Positions 38,741 to 48,356 of a DNA stretch of 64,000 nucleotides are shown in pieces. A program made the position numbers and the translations under genes. Every line of letters begins with the position of its first letter. Positions within the stretch are counted from its first letter, which is position 1. A model generated the notes under the pieces. It made no database searches. It saw nothing but the letters and a program-made list of their open reading frames with translations, and was not told the DNA's origin. Source of the DNA: Chloropicon primus. Lineage: Eukaryota > Chlorophyta > Chloropicophyceae > Chloropicales > Chloropicaceae. The stretch covers positions 620,001 to 684,000 of the forward strand of contig CP060761.1 in assembly GCA_023205875.1 (NCBI GenBank), in the 5' to 3' direction.

Positions 38741-41194
38741 ATGGACTGCGGGCCTAGCAGCAGCAGCAGGAGAGGTACCCTGGCGACGAGGACGAAGCCC
38801 CGGAACCGCGCTTCTACTTGTTGTTCTTCTTCTTTGTCGTGGGTCCAACTCACCACCACCACCACCACCACCACCCTCCTGGTCCTCCTCCTGGTCCTGG
38901 TCCTCGCCACCACACCCGCCCGAGCACAGCTGCGGCGGCGGCTCGGCGCCGCCGCAGCGGCCCCGCCCCCGCCACTGCCGAACGACACCACTGCCCACTG
39001 GATGATGACGACGACGACAGACAACAACTCGTCGTCGTCGTCGCCGCCCGTGTTCCGGATGGGCGGCGTGGCGGACGGCGCCAACGGGGGGCACTACAAC
39101 TCGATGCTCTCGGCGACGAACAACAACAACTTTCAGAACCTCACCGCGGAGGGCTTCGTCCTGGACGACGACCTGGACGTGGTCCAGCCGGACGTCGCCG
39201 AGCCCGTCATCGACGAGGGCGCCACGGACTTTGGACCCGTGGACCAGATGAGGATCCAGGGGATCCAGGAGCTCCTGAGCCAGCTGAACTTCATCGACAT
39301 GCAGCTCGACCTGGAGCTGAAGAGGAGGAGCAACTCCTCCTCGCCCTCGTCCTCCGCCTCGCCGGGGTCCTCCCTGCAGGAGCTCATCGCGTCCCCGCAG
39401 CTGTCGAGCGCCGACGGGATCCTCTCCGGCCTGGGGATCAGGACCCAGAGGGAGATCGAGACGGCCTCGGAGTTCCTCTCCAGCACGAGCTGCTACTTTC
39501 CCCTGAACGGGAGCCCGAGCGTGAGCAAGGAGGAGTGGATGTACTACCTGGCGAGCAGGGCCCAGTCGTACGAGGCCGAGGAGGGCACCGCCGTGGACTC
39601 CATCCTCAAGGAGCTGCCTTGGGCGACCTTCCCCATCCTGTGCCAGAACTCCACGTTCAACGTCCCGCAGTGGCTCGGGAAGTACGACTGGATGAACGAC
39701 ATGGTGACCAGCGTCGAGATCCCCGTGTACGCCAAGGCGGTCGGGAGGATCCCGGAGTCGATCGGCAACCTGTCCAAGCTCAGGACCCTGAGCCTCCAGG
39801 GCGGGGTCGAGGGGACCATCCCACCCTCGATCGGGGAGCTTCAGGAGCTCACGTCCCTGATGCTCCAGAACAACGATCTCATCGGGTCGATACCCCCGGA
39901 GATTGGCAACTGCACCAGCTTGGTCAAGCTCTGGGTCTTCAACAACGAGCTCACGGGGTCGATCCCGGACGACATCGCGGACCTGGACTCGCTGGAGGAG
40001 TTCTTCGCGCAGGACAACCAGCTCACCGGGCAGGTTACGCCGGCCCTCGTGGGCGTGCAGCAGAAGCTCGGCAGGAACTTCGCGATCACCGGGAACCCGA
40101 TGTGGGCGGAGACTCAGGGGGTGGCGGCGACCCGGGTGGAGGAGAGCGAGCTGGAGGGGTGGGAGATCGCGCTCATCGTGGTCGTGGCCATCGTGGCCGC
40201 GGCGTCCGCGGCGACCCTGTTGGTCTGGGCGGTGCGTAGGGGAAAGCTCGCGATGACGGCCTCCATGAGGGACCTGGCGATGAAGGAGTTCGAGGACGAC
40301 TGCGAGACCCAAGCCATGTTTTGCATCAACAGGAAGGACCTTCAACTCGTCAAGCTGGTGGGGAGGGGGACGTACGGCTCCGTCTTCGAGGCCAAGTGGA
40401 ACGGCAACCCCGTGGCGGTGAAGATCATGAACGTGATGGACTCCCAAGTGCACTCGAGGGAGGAGTCCCGCAAGTACATCAGGACTTTTGAGAAGGAGGT
40501 GGAGTTCCTGTCCCAGTTCAAGCACAGGAACGTCGTCAAGCTCTTCGGTTACTCGCTGGTCTCCCCCCACGTCTACATCGTCCAGGAGCTCCTGTCCCAG
40601 AACCTGAGCCAGGTCACGAGGTCCAAGCAGTACAAGCCGGATGACCTGAAGATCTTGAAAATCATTCAGGACATCTCCACCGGCCTGTCCTACCTCCACC
40701 CGAGGATCGTGCACTGCGACCTCAAGCCGCAGAACATCCTCCTCAGCTCCAAGGGGGAGGCGAAGATCGCAGACTTTGGGATCTCCAAGGGGAAGCAGGG
40801 AACCTTCATCCAGTTCACCAAGCACGCCCACGTGCCCGGGAGCGTCATCTACATGGCGCCCGAGTGCTTCAATTCGCCGGAGGAGGTGGGAGAGAAGTGC
40901 GACGTGTACTCCCTCGCGATGATCATCTGGGAGTGCTACACGGGGTGCGAGCCGTGGGAGGAGCTGCCGAGCCCAATTAGCGTCGTCAACGCGGTGGCCG
41001 TGCAAAACAGGAGGCCGCTGATTCCCGAGAACGTTCCTCGGGACATCACCAGGCTCATCCGCAAGTGCTGGTGCACCGAGTACCACAAGCGCCCGTCTTG
41101 CGCTGAGATCGCAAAGCTTTGCGAGCTCATGATCAAAGACAGGAAGGCCCTTAGCAAGGATCCCTCCAAGCTAATGCAATCTAGAACTCTATAA
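38741..41194 (+). CDS. LRR receptor-like protein kinase, non-RD type
   Basis: 817 aa, single exon, ATG at 38741. Residues about 40-62 are a signal peptide or anchor (TTLLVLLLVLVLATTPARA), followed by a long poorly conserved ectodomain and about four plant-type LRRs at 335-435 (IPESIGNLSKLRTLSL, IPPSIGELQELTSLML, IPPEIGNCTSLVKLWV). Transmembrane helix 474-497 is followed by a TKL-type kinase: GRGTYGSVFEAKW, K561 in VAVKIM, catalytic HCDLKPQN, DFG and APE motifs. The catalytic loop has Cys instead of Arg before Asp, making it a non-RD kinase. It would sense an external ligand at the plasma membrane and signal inward. Codons are strongly G/C-biased. Confidence 0.88.
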   Translation: MDCGPSSSSRRGTLATRTKPRNRASTCCSSSLSWVQLTTTTTTTTLLVLLLVLVLATTPARAQLRRRLGAAAAAPPPPLPNDTTAHWMMTTTTDNNSSSSSPPVFRMGGVADGANGGHYNSMLSATNNNNFQNLTAEGFVLDDDLDVVQPDVAEPVIDEGATDFGPVDQMRIQGIQELLSQLNFIDMQLDLELKRRSNSSSPSSSASPGSSLQELIASPQLSSADGILSGLGIRTQREIETASEFLSSTSCYFPLNGSPSVSKEEWMYYLASRAQSYEAEEGTAVDSILKELPWATFPILCQNSTFNVPQWLGKYDWMNDMVTSVEIPVYAKAVGRIPESIGNLSKLRTLSLQGGVEGTIPPSIGELQELTSLMLQNNDLIGSIPPEIGNCTSLVKLWVFNNELTGSIPDDIADLDSLEEFFAQDNQLTGQVTPALVGVQQKLGRNFAITGNPMWAETQGVAATRVEESELEGWEIALIVVVAIVAAASAATLLVWAVRRGKLAMTASMRDLAMKEFEDDCETQAMFCINRKDLQLVKLVGRGTYGSVFEAKWNGNPVAVKIMNVMDSQVHSREESRKYIRTFEKEVEFLSQFKHRNVVKLFGYSLVSPHVYIVQELLSQNLSQVTRSKQYKPDDLKILKIIQDISTGLSYLHPRIVHCDLKPQNILLSSKGEAKIADFGISKGKQGTFIQFTKHAHVPGSVIYMAPECFNSPEEVGEKCDVYSLAMIIWECYTGCEPWEELPSPISVVNAVAVQNRRPLIPENVPRDITRLIRKCWCTEYHKRPSCAEIAKLCELMIKDRKALSKDPSKLMQSRTL

Positions 41195-41526
41195 TAGCAA
41201 TAGACTTAATATGACCCCCTTTCTCACTCCACAGGCCAGCATCGACCTCGACCGTTTCAATGCAAACCAGAAAAAAAAAAAACCTTCGAAACCATCAGGC
41301 AAGAAGGGGACCAAGGAAGGAACTTGTCGCGGTAGACGGCGAGGGAGGGGGGCGAGTGGGAGAGGCGAGGGGCAGGCGGAAGCACTGTCTCGCGTTCTTT
41401 CGAAAGAGCCCTCGCTTGAGAGGAATGGCGTGCTGTGGAGGATTCTGAAGCCTCTTTGTCTTGGGGGGCTTCGCGCGAGAGGAGAGGGGAGGGGAGGGGA
41501 GGTCCACCTTGGCGCCTTCGTTGAGG
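41195..41526. other. Intergenic region upstream of the fatty acid hydroxylase
   Basis: 332 bp holding the kinase 3' end, an A-run at 41271-41281 and one CTTTC element. No gene seen. Confidence 0.6.
41374..41415 (+). promoter_or_regulatory. Upstream CTTTC element, for the fatty acid hydroxylase
   Basis: Reads AGGCGGAAGCACTGTCTCG, then CGTTCTTTCGAAAGAGCC and CTCGC, about 110-150 bp before the ATG at 41527. It is one of the fullest matches. Confidence 0.6.
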
Positions 41527-42645
41527 ATGGGGGAAGCCGAGGGGAGGGGTCGCGAAGAGGGAGACACATCGGCGTCGTCCACACCGTCGGCGTCGTGGAG
41601 GTTCACCATAAGGGAGAGAAGGTATTGCGTTCCAAAGGACTTTCAGCATCCGGGTGGACAGGGTTGGATGCGTCAACACACTGGGAAGGACATCAGCCAC
41701 TTGTTTCCGTCAGGGACGGACGGTGGCGTTGACGGCGAGGGATGTGGCAAGTCGGCGGTCCACTTCCACAGCAGCGCCGCGGTCCGCTTGCTCGAGAGGT
41801 TTCATCGGTTGGAGAAGGAGCAGTCGGAAAGGGGCGACGCGGAGGGGAGCGAGGTGGACAAGAAGGACGGCGCGGGGAGCAAGGTGGAGGTCGTGAACGG
41901 CGTGTCGATTGATTTGTGCAAGCCTTTGGTCTTTCAAGTGGGAAAATTGCGTGAAAATTACCAGAAGTGGGTGCACAAGCCTGAGCTGGGCAAGCCGAGA
42001 TTCTTCCGCAGCGAATTCTGCGAACAGCTGTCGAAGACGAACTGGTGGGTGGTCCCGCTGGTTTGGATTCCAGTGTCCATTTACCTGGTCTTCCTATCCC
42101 TGTGGCGGTGTGAGGGGCTTGTCGGAACGGGTGACGGCCTCGGTTCCGTCATCAACAAGAGGGGAAACTTGGCGGCAATTCTGTTGATCTGCTTCGTGTT
42201 CGGCACTCTGTTCTGGTCTCTGGTGGAGTATGCCGTCCACCGATTCATGTTCCATGTCGACACGAGCAGCTACTGGTGCAACACTCTGCACTTCATGTTC
42301 CATGGGTGCCACCACAAGTTCCCCATGGACGACATGAGGCTGGTCATGCCCCCCGCCGGGGCGCTTCCAATCGTTCTCATGGTTTACGCCGTGGAGTACC
42401 TTTTTTTCGGTGCGTACCTCGCTCCCGTGGTGCTGGCGGGCACGTTGACGGGGTACATGGTGTACGACATGATACACTACCACTGCCACTTTAGCGAATT
42501 CACAAACAGGATTGAGTGGCTGAGGCAGATCAGATCAAGTCACATGGACCATCATTACAGGGACTTCACCAAGGGCTTTGGGATCAGTACGCCCACCTGG
42601 GACTTCGTGCTAAGCACGCAGAGATCCAAGGCGTCGCTCCTGTGA
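41527..42645 (+). CDS. Fatty acid 2-hydroxylase with N-terminal cytochrome b5
   Basis: 372 aa from the ATG at 41527; the frame starts 22 codons earlier at a TTG. The N-terminal part is a cytochrome b5-like domain: YCVPKDFQHPGG supplies the first haem histidine and HFHSSAAVRLLERF the second, as in FA2H/Scs7. The C-terminal part has several membrane helices and the histidine boxes of the hydroxylase superfamily: HRFMFH, HGCHHKFP, HYHCHF and HMDHHYRD, binding a di-metal centre. It 2-hydroxylates the N-acyl chain of sphingolipids in the ER. Length (about 370 aa) is normal for the family. Confidence 0.9.
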   Translation: MGEAEGRGREEGDTSASSTPSASWRFTIRERRYCVPKDFQHPGGQGWMRQHTGKDISHLFPSGTDGGVDGEGCGKSAVHFHSSAAVRLLERFHRLEKEQSERGDAEGSEVDKKDGAGSKVEVVNGVSIDLCKPLVFQVGKLRENYQKWVHKPELGKPRFFRSEFCEQLSKTNWWVVPLVWIPVSIYLVFLSLWRCEGLVGTGDGLGSVINKRGNLAAILLICFVFGTLFWSLVEYAVHRFMFHVDTSSYWCNTLHFMFHGCHHKFPMDDMRLVMPPAGALPIVLMVYAVEYLFFGAYLAPVVLAGTLTGYMVYDMIHYHCHFSEFTNRIEWLRQIRSSHMDHHYRDFTKGFGISTPTWDFVLSTQRSKASLL

Positions 42646-42803
42646 CGCTCGTCTTCTTTCCACGTCGTCATATGCCACGCATGTAATACACACACAGACC
42701 CAATTGACCTTGAGTCAACGACTCACAAAACAAACTTCGAGGCAGCCTTCTCTAACGCCTGTCGTCTCAAAGGGAGGACCACTCCTCTTTGCCAAACCCT
42801 TCA

Positions 42804-42830
42804 GCCGAGGTATCAATCGAAAGCCCTTGA
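42804..42830 (-). promoter_or_regulatory. CTTTC element with no obvious target gene
   Basis: On the minus strand: CAAGGGCTTTCG then ATTGATACCTCGG. It faces the 3' end of the fatty acid hydroxylase gene, so it is the one exception to the orientation rule. Confidence 0.4.
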
Positions 42831-43066
42831 GAAGTTCTTCTGTTCTTTCAACACCTCCTCCCCTTCACCGTCACCGTCCTCGCACAAAGTCCTCGACAAT
42901 TACCCTCTCTCTCCCCGTCATGCCCCCGAGCGTTAATCCGCTCTCTCCCTCCTCTCGTCATTTTGATTCGCAGGAAGGCGACGAGGAGTCCGTCGGTCGA
43001 AGGGCGAAGGGAGAGAGGGGAAGGACGGCGAAAGGGGGGAGACGGGGACGAGGAGAGTGGCGTCAG

Positions 43067-43106
43067 GGGAATCTACGTGTCGCGAGCTTTCGACTGATAC
43101 CTCCCT
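43067..43106 (+). promoter_or_regulatory. Upstream CTTTC element, for exosome RRP42
   Basis: Reads GGGGAATCTACGTGTCGCG, then AGCTTTCGACTGATACCTC, about 75-110 bp before the ATG at 43178. Confidence 0.55.
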
Positions 43107-43177
43107 TGACGCATTTGACGTCGTGGAGGCTGAGGAGTTGGACGAGGAGTGGTGTTTTGACAGGTGGACGGCTTGGG

Positions 43178-44165
43178 ATGGCGACCACAGGGGAGGACGT
43201 GTGGGTGGCAGGGGTTCGTGGGAACGTGAGACAGGACGGGAGGGAGAACTCCGAGTACAGGAGGATTACCATCCAGAACGGAACGATAGAGCATGCGCAA
43301 GGGTCAGCATTGGTACAGATAGGAGACACCAAGTAAGTTGGACCATCAAATGGACGAGCCAGCCGCCTCGAAGACTGACGATCTCATCCTCACCTTCCAT
43401 TCTCTCTCTGTCCGTCCGTCTGTCTTTGACTTGTGCAGAGTTCTCGCTGCGGCTTCGTTGGAGATAGGAGAGCCGCGTGAGGGTCGACCAAAGAGCGGAG
43501 TCGTGCGCGTCACAGTGGACTGCACTTTGTGTTACCCTGTGGATGGGACGAACTGGCGTTCGTATGATAGGTATGGGAAAGACCTCGCGAGTCAGGTGGA
43601 GGACTTGTACAACGGGCCAAGGGGGAGCTCCAAGGGAGTCCTCGATGAGGAGAATGATCTTTGCTTGGCGGAGGGCCAAAGCGTTTGGTGCTTCACCATC
43701 GACTGCGTCGTTCTCTCTGATGACGGGTCTCTCCTGGACTGCTTGAGCCTGGCTTGCAGGTCTTGCCTCTGTGATGTGGGGATACCCAAGTTCGAGGTCC
43801 TGGAAACGAATGAGGTTGGACCGTCCGGACCAGAGATCACGATAGAAGAAGACCCGAATCAGTACTGGCAGCTTCAGTGCGCTCGGGTCCCCGTGTACGT
43901 CTCCCTGGGGCTCGTGGAGACCCTGTGGGTGTACGACTTGTGCAAAAACGAGGAGAATCACTGCAGGAGCAGGTTGACTTTCGGCGTGGATGCGAGTGGT
44001 GCGATCAAGCAGGTCGTGAGCGGGGCGAGCGGCACCTGCGTGAATTATTCTAGGAACGTGGCAAACATCATAGAAGCGGCTTGCCTTGCAGGCCGGAAGC
44101 TCTTGTCCTCTATAGACTCTGTGGACCAAGGAAAGGACCAGCACCTCTTCCACATCGGAAAGTAA
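43178..44165 (+). CDS. Exosome complex subunit RRP42/EXOSC7 (two exons)
   Basis: 293 aa from exon 1 43178-43332 and exon 2 43439-44165; the 106-bp GT-AG intron splits a Lys codon in GDTKVLAAAS. The RNase PH fold is clear: VRGNVRQDGRENSEYRRITI, GSALVQIGDTKVL, then the EGRPKSG loop, VRVTVDC, and a second half with VWCFTIDCVVLSDDGSLLDC and a C-terminal LTFGVDASGAIKQVVSG strand. Similarity is best with EXOSC7 among the exosome ring subunits, from the order of motifs and the spacing GxPxxxxPxxG. It belongs to the catalytically inactive ring that threads RNA to RRP44/RRP6. Confidence 0.85.
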
Positions 44166-44485
44166 AGCGCGTAGAATCGTCAGTGTCAACAGGAACAGAC
44201 CTTTTCTTTGGCCTCACGGTCGAGAAAACGAACACACAACTCTCCTGCATCGGGGCAGGGCGTAATATGTAATAATCGACACGAGGCATTGTCCACCAAA
44301 AGCCCTGCGAGCTGAAAGTTCGTTCAACCCTGCCCCTCCAAACCAGGATCGTCAGTCCCAACACTCGACCCATTCCTCCATCGCCATCGCCATCGCCATC
44401 CTTGTCGCACAACCAGCCTACCATGGTCTGAGTCTAAAGCTGTCCTCTGCTACCTTTCCTCCTCCTCGACGAGTGCGTGAAGTTC
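44166..44485. other. Short intergenic region upstream of the YqeH-type GTPase
   Basis: 320 bp. A CATCGC microsatellite occurs at 44370-44400. No clear CTTTC element and no gene. Confidence 0.55.
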
Positions 44486-46423
44486 ATGGCGGCCAAGCAG
44501 GGCGCACGAGTGAGGCAAAGGGTGGCGGTGAGGGGAGGCTTTGTCGCGAGAGGCTGGTTGGGATCATGCGTGAGGTCTCCTCGTGTTCGCGTCCGCCAGG
44601 AACCGTCGAGGAAACTGTCGAGACGCTCGAGGAAGGAAGAAACGAGCCGCCGAGTCGTGGTGCATGGCTTGAGCAGTGATGAAATCGATGACTTGTTGGT
44701 GTTCCAGGAGCCGGAAGAGGAGGAGGCGAAGGGCGAGTGCTACGGTTGCGGGGCTCACTTGCAGACGAGGAGCGAGAAAGCGGCGGGTTACGTCAAGAGG
44801 GAGACGTACGAGGCGAAGAAGAAGCACAGGCAGTTGAACCAGATACTCTGCTCTCGGTGTCACCTTCTCTGTAATGGGAAGATGGTGCCAGGGATTGAGG
44901 ACTGGGGCACGAGGCTCATTCGTGGTGGGCAGGAGGAGGCCGGGCCGAGTGGAAGCGGCGGAGACTTCGAGCGGGAGAGCTTGCTGACGCCGGACGAGCT
45001 CCGAAGGCAGCTGCTTGGCCTGAAGTCGAAGAGGAGTCTTGTCCTTCACTTGGTGGACCTCACAGACATTCAAGGAACGTTCTTGAGAAACATCAGGGAC
45101 CTCGTGTCGAAGAACCCTGTGATGATCATCGGGACGAAGATGGACCTCCTTCCAAAGGGCTCGAACGTGAAGGACGTGGCCGACTGGCTCCACCAGTACA
45201 TCGAAGACAAGGGGCTCAATCCCATCAGCGTGGTGCTGTGCAGCAGCAAGAGCAGGTTCGGTATAAGGCAAACGGCGAGCTTGATGAAGAAGAACAGGAA
45301 AGGCAGAGACGTCATGGTCATCGGGGCGGCAAATGTCGGCAAGTCGGCCTTCATCCGGTCCTTGCTGAATGAGATGAGCTCGATGAAGTCGGCCAATTAC
45401 GACGTCGGTGCCGCACAAATCAGGCACAAGCCCGTGGAGTCCGACATGCCGGGAACGACGCTTGGAATCATTCCGCTGAGGGCTTTCGAGAGGGGAGGGG
45501 TCCTGTTCGATACCCCGGGACTGCACTTGGAGCACAGGCTGATCCACATGATGCTGCCGAGCGAGGTGAAGTCTGTCCTGCCTCGGAGGCCCCTGTCGCC
45601 GTACATCGCCAAGACTCCGGCGAGCATCCTCTTCGAATCCAAGCTCGTGGAGCAGCAAGAGCGGGGGGAAAGGATGTCGGGTGTCGGTGATGCCGAGGAA
45701 GATGGCGGCGCAACGCCTACTGGTTACGAGGAAGATTTGCTGGACGACTTGCTCGAAAACCCTGGGGCCGTTGAAGGGGCCAGCGCGACTTACTTGTGGG
45801 GAGACGTGGCGAGGCTGGACGTCCTTAGCTGCCCAATGAGCACCCACCTCGTGTTCTGCGGCTCCAAAGCGATGAGGATCACTGCTCAGCCCCTGGTGAA
45901 GGACGCCGAAGAGGAAGAGAAAGAGGAAGAGACCGTCAACCTCTGGGGGGACGCCGCCACGACGGATGATTCCGCTGAGGCGGACGTCGGGGAGGACCTG
46001 GGTGGCCTGACCGTGCCCCTGCTGAAAGAGAGACTTCGGGACGCGGGGTTGAAGGTGGGCGGCAGGAAGGACGAGCTCATCGAAAGGCTTCTCCAGCACG
46101 AAGCCTCAGTCTCTCCCTCCCGGACTACCGATGGAAAAGAAGACGCGTCGTTGTCATCGGACGGCGAGAGCAGCGAGCACGGACTCGTCTCGGTGAGAGC
46201 TAGGGGGGGCTTGACGATGACAAAAGAGCTCGTGATCCAAACTCCAGGCTACAGCGGCAACGCAATTCAGCCGATTGTGGACATCTGCATCTCTGGCGTG
46301 CCAGGCTGGATCACAGTTTATGCCAAGAGCAGTGACGAGCCGATACGGTGCAGGGTGTACACGCCGCGCGGGATCCAGACGTTCCTCAGGGAGCCCTTTC
46401 CGATCGACGTCATCGAGTACTGA
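44486..46423 (+). CDS. Organelle YqeH-type circularly permuted GTPase with a SAP domain
   Basis: 645 aa from the ATG at 44486 (the frame starts at a GTG three codons earlier). The first 60 residues are strongly basic, as in a transit peptide. A zinc finger of paired Cys follows (CYGCG at 85-89, CSRCHLLC at 122-129). The GTPase motifs come in permuted order: G4 (GTKMDLLP, 216-223), G5 region, G1/P-loop (GAANVGKSAF, 280-289) and G3 (DTPG, 342-345). In bacteria and plant plastids YqeH acts in 30S ribosome maturation. Residues 508-537 are an extra SAP motif (LTVPLLKERLRDAGLKVGGR, KDELIERLL) between the GTPase and the conserved C-terminal domain; I do not know this in other YqeH proteins. Confidence 0.9.
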   Translation: MAAKQGARVRQRVAVRGGFVARGWLGSCVRSPRVRVRQEPSRKLSRRSRKEETSRRVVVHGLSSDEIDDLLVFQEPEEEEAKGECYGCGAHLQTRSEKAAGYVKRETYEAKKKHRQLNQILCSRCHLLCNGKMVPGIEDWGTRLIRGGQEEAGPSGSGGDFERESLLTPDELRRQLLGLKSKRSLVLHLVDLTDIQGTFLRNIRDLVSKNPVMIIGTKMDLLPKGSNVKDVADWLHQYIEDKGLNPISVVLCSSKSRFGIRQTASLMKKNRKGRDVMVIGAANVGKSAFIRSLLNEMSSMKSANYDVGAAQIRHKPVESDMPGTTLGIIPLRAFERGGVLFDTPGLHLEHRLIHMMLPSEVKSVLPRRPLSPYIAKTPASILFESKLVEQQERGERMSGVGDAEEDGGATPTGYEEDLLDDLLENPGAVEGASATYLWGDVARLDVLSCPMSTHLVFCGSKAMRITAQPLVKDAEEEEKEEETVNLWGDAATTDDSAEADVGEDLGGLTVPLLKERLRDAGLKVGGRKDELIERLLQHEASVSPSRTTDGKEDASLSSDGESSEHGLVSVRARGGLTMTKELVIQTPGYSGNAIQPIVDICISGVPGWITVYAKSSDEPIRCRVYTPRGIQTFLREPFPIDVIEY

Positions 46424-46536
46424 GGTGATGGTGATGGTAAACAATTTCATAATCATAAATACATATGTATATATATGTGTGCATGGGGTGCAAAAGAACG
46501 TTATATTTTGTCCGTGCCCTTTCCTCACGACTCCCT

Positions 46537-47757
46537 TTAATCAGCCTTCCCTCTCAACTTTGTTTTCCCAATGAGTCCACCGTCACTCTTCGCAGTTCGA
46601 AGTGGGTTCTGAGAGCCCAGCGTCGCCTCCCCGAGGTCAATCAGTTTTATGCCGCTGCTGGACCGTGCCGGGGGCAGCGCAGGCTTGTTTGCCACCTTCT
46701 TGATCTTCTCGAAAAAGGATTCCTTCTTCTGGGTGGAGGCCGCGGATACGGAGGCCTTGGCCCCGCTGAGCTGCTTTGCCGTCTTCTTTGAGTCAAACAA
46801 GGGCGGTCTGATGACAAGCCCGTTGTCCTTGCTTGGGGACTTGGGGACGTTGGCCTTCCTCAGGGGCGAGTTGGAGGGCTTGCTGCTTCCCGCGAGCATG
46901 CCGTCATCCTTTCCCCTCTTCCGAATGAGAGCATCGCTGACCATCGCCCCGTTCGAACCTTTCTCCTCCACGACGACCGTCTTCCCACCGTTGCTCTTCA
47001 TCATCACGCTCTGCTCCCCCTTCTTCAACTGCAGGGACTCCTCCTGCTTCTTCATGATGGTTTCCACGATCCCAGAGTGGCTCAGGGAGGGCTTGAAGCT
47101 CTGCTGCTCATTCTTCGCGCCAGCCCCGCTGACACCTCCCCTGTCCATCCTTCCCCCCTCCTCGGGAAAGCCAGCCCTGCTGCCCCCTTCCCCAGGCTCC
47201 CCAGGCTCCCCAGGCTCCCCCGCAACCGTCCCGTAGTAGCTCTTCAGCTGGGTCATCGCCACGCTCATGCTTCCCTGGCTTGCTGCCACTCCCGCGCTCA
47301 CTCCGCCCAGGTTCAACCCCCCACCTCCATTTCCCACCGAAGCCTTCGACTCAGGCTTGTAGTACATCGACGGATGAAGCTTCTTCCTGGGTATCTTGAC
47401 GTGGTCTCTCGCAAAGAGGGACATGTCCGAGTGCAAACCATTCGCCCTCTTCAACTCCCCCACCTGAACGTTGTACTTGATAGCTATCCCAGCAAGCGTA
47501 TCAAGCTTACTCACCTGGCAGCAACGCGAGACAAAAGAAACGCGCAGAGGGAAACCGAAAGCACGCACGAGCACGCCAAGGACAAGTCAGCAACCGAGGC
47601 GAGAGGCTTTCCAACCTCGAAGGCGACCCACTGTCCACCTTACCTTGTGGAAGACGAAGAATTCCGTTTCCGTGATAATGCTCGAGGACGAGGACGTTGT
47701 CGCCGGGGACGACGAGTCCTTTTGCCTCGACTTTCCCGTGCCGTTCAAGGTGTCCAT
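46537..47757 (-). CDS. LysM-domain protein (two exons)
   Basis: 363 aa from exon 1 47644-47757 and exon 2 46537-47514, joined in phase 0 by a 129-bp intron. The junction falls inside the LysM domain: FVFHK from exon 1 joins VSKLDTLAGIAIKYNVQVGE and LKRANGL from exon 2, then LFARDHVKIPRK. The rest is low-complexity, rich in Ser, Gly, Lys and Pro (a GEPGEPGEPGE run), ending with a short conserved-looking SGIKLIDLGEATLGSQNP block. There is no signal peptide or membrane segment, so it resembles intracellular plant LysM proteins rather than secreted chitin receptors. Function unknown. Confidence 0.8.
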
Positions 47758-48356
47758 CACGACCTCCGCCACCGCCGTCTGGTCCCTCCCTCTCCCTCTC
47801 TCTCTCGTACCCCTAAAAGAAGCAGCAACATGTTTCAGTCTCAGAATCCGCCACACCGCGTCATTCCCTTCGACGAAGGGGTCAAACGGAAGAGAAAGGC
47901 ACGACGCTTCGGTCCGCAACCCTTCCCCTCGCTCCCGCCCCCCCTCCCTCTCGCTCCTCAACTCACCTCTTGTCGCCCCTCGCCGTGTCGGACCGACGCA
48001 ATCGTCAATTCCTGTGGCCTCAGGAGGCGCCAGGATGTCTGCAGGACCCCAGAACCATCAATGGCCGCCCAGGTGATGGAGGGGGGGAGGAGAGGGGGGG
48101 AAGGGGAGGCAATTGGACGTGCACGACGATGGGTAGATCCCCTCTTCATCTTGTGCTTTCTCGTTTGAATCCTTCCTCGCAAGAATCGGACCGGTTTAGA
48201 GGGACTCCAGGGGACGCGATTGGGATTGGGGTGGCACAAAGGGTGGAAACGCCGCGTCTTCCTCTAGTGCCACATCAATGAATGCGATGCTGTGCTGTTC
48301 TACACAATAATTACATGGTTTGGTGAAAGCAAGTCACAACTTCTCCTTCGATGTGA
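47758..48356. other. Intergenic region between the LysM and Ku70 genes
   Basis: 599 bp. One CTTTC element near the LysM start; purine-rich G runs at 48080-48110. No gene. Confidence 0.6.
47871..47915 (-). promoter_or_regulatory. Upstream CTTTC element, for the LysM gene
   Basis: On the minus strand: CGAAGCGTCGTGCCTTTCTC, then TTCCGTTTGACCCCTTCG, about 115-160 bp before the ATG at 47757. A small insertion splits the core. Confidence 0.4.

Larger units (their letters stand above)
42646..43177. other. Intergenic region with an inverted pair of CTTTC elements
   Basis: 532 bp. It contains one CTTTC element facing left (42804-42830) although no minus-strand gene starts to its left, and one facing the exosome gene. 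No coding frame supported. Confidence 0.6.

Noticed and set aside
38681-41086. 801-codon minus-strand frame opposite the receptor kinase
   Set aside because: Antisense shadow; the plus strand has complete kinase motifs.
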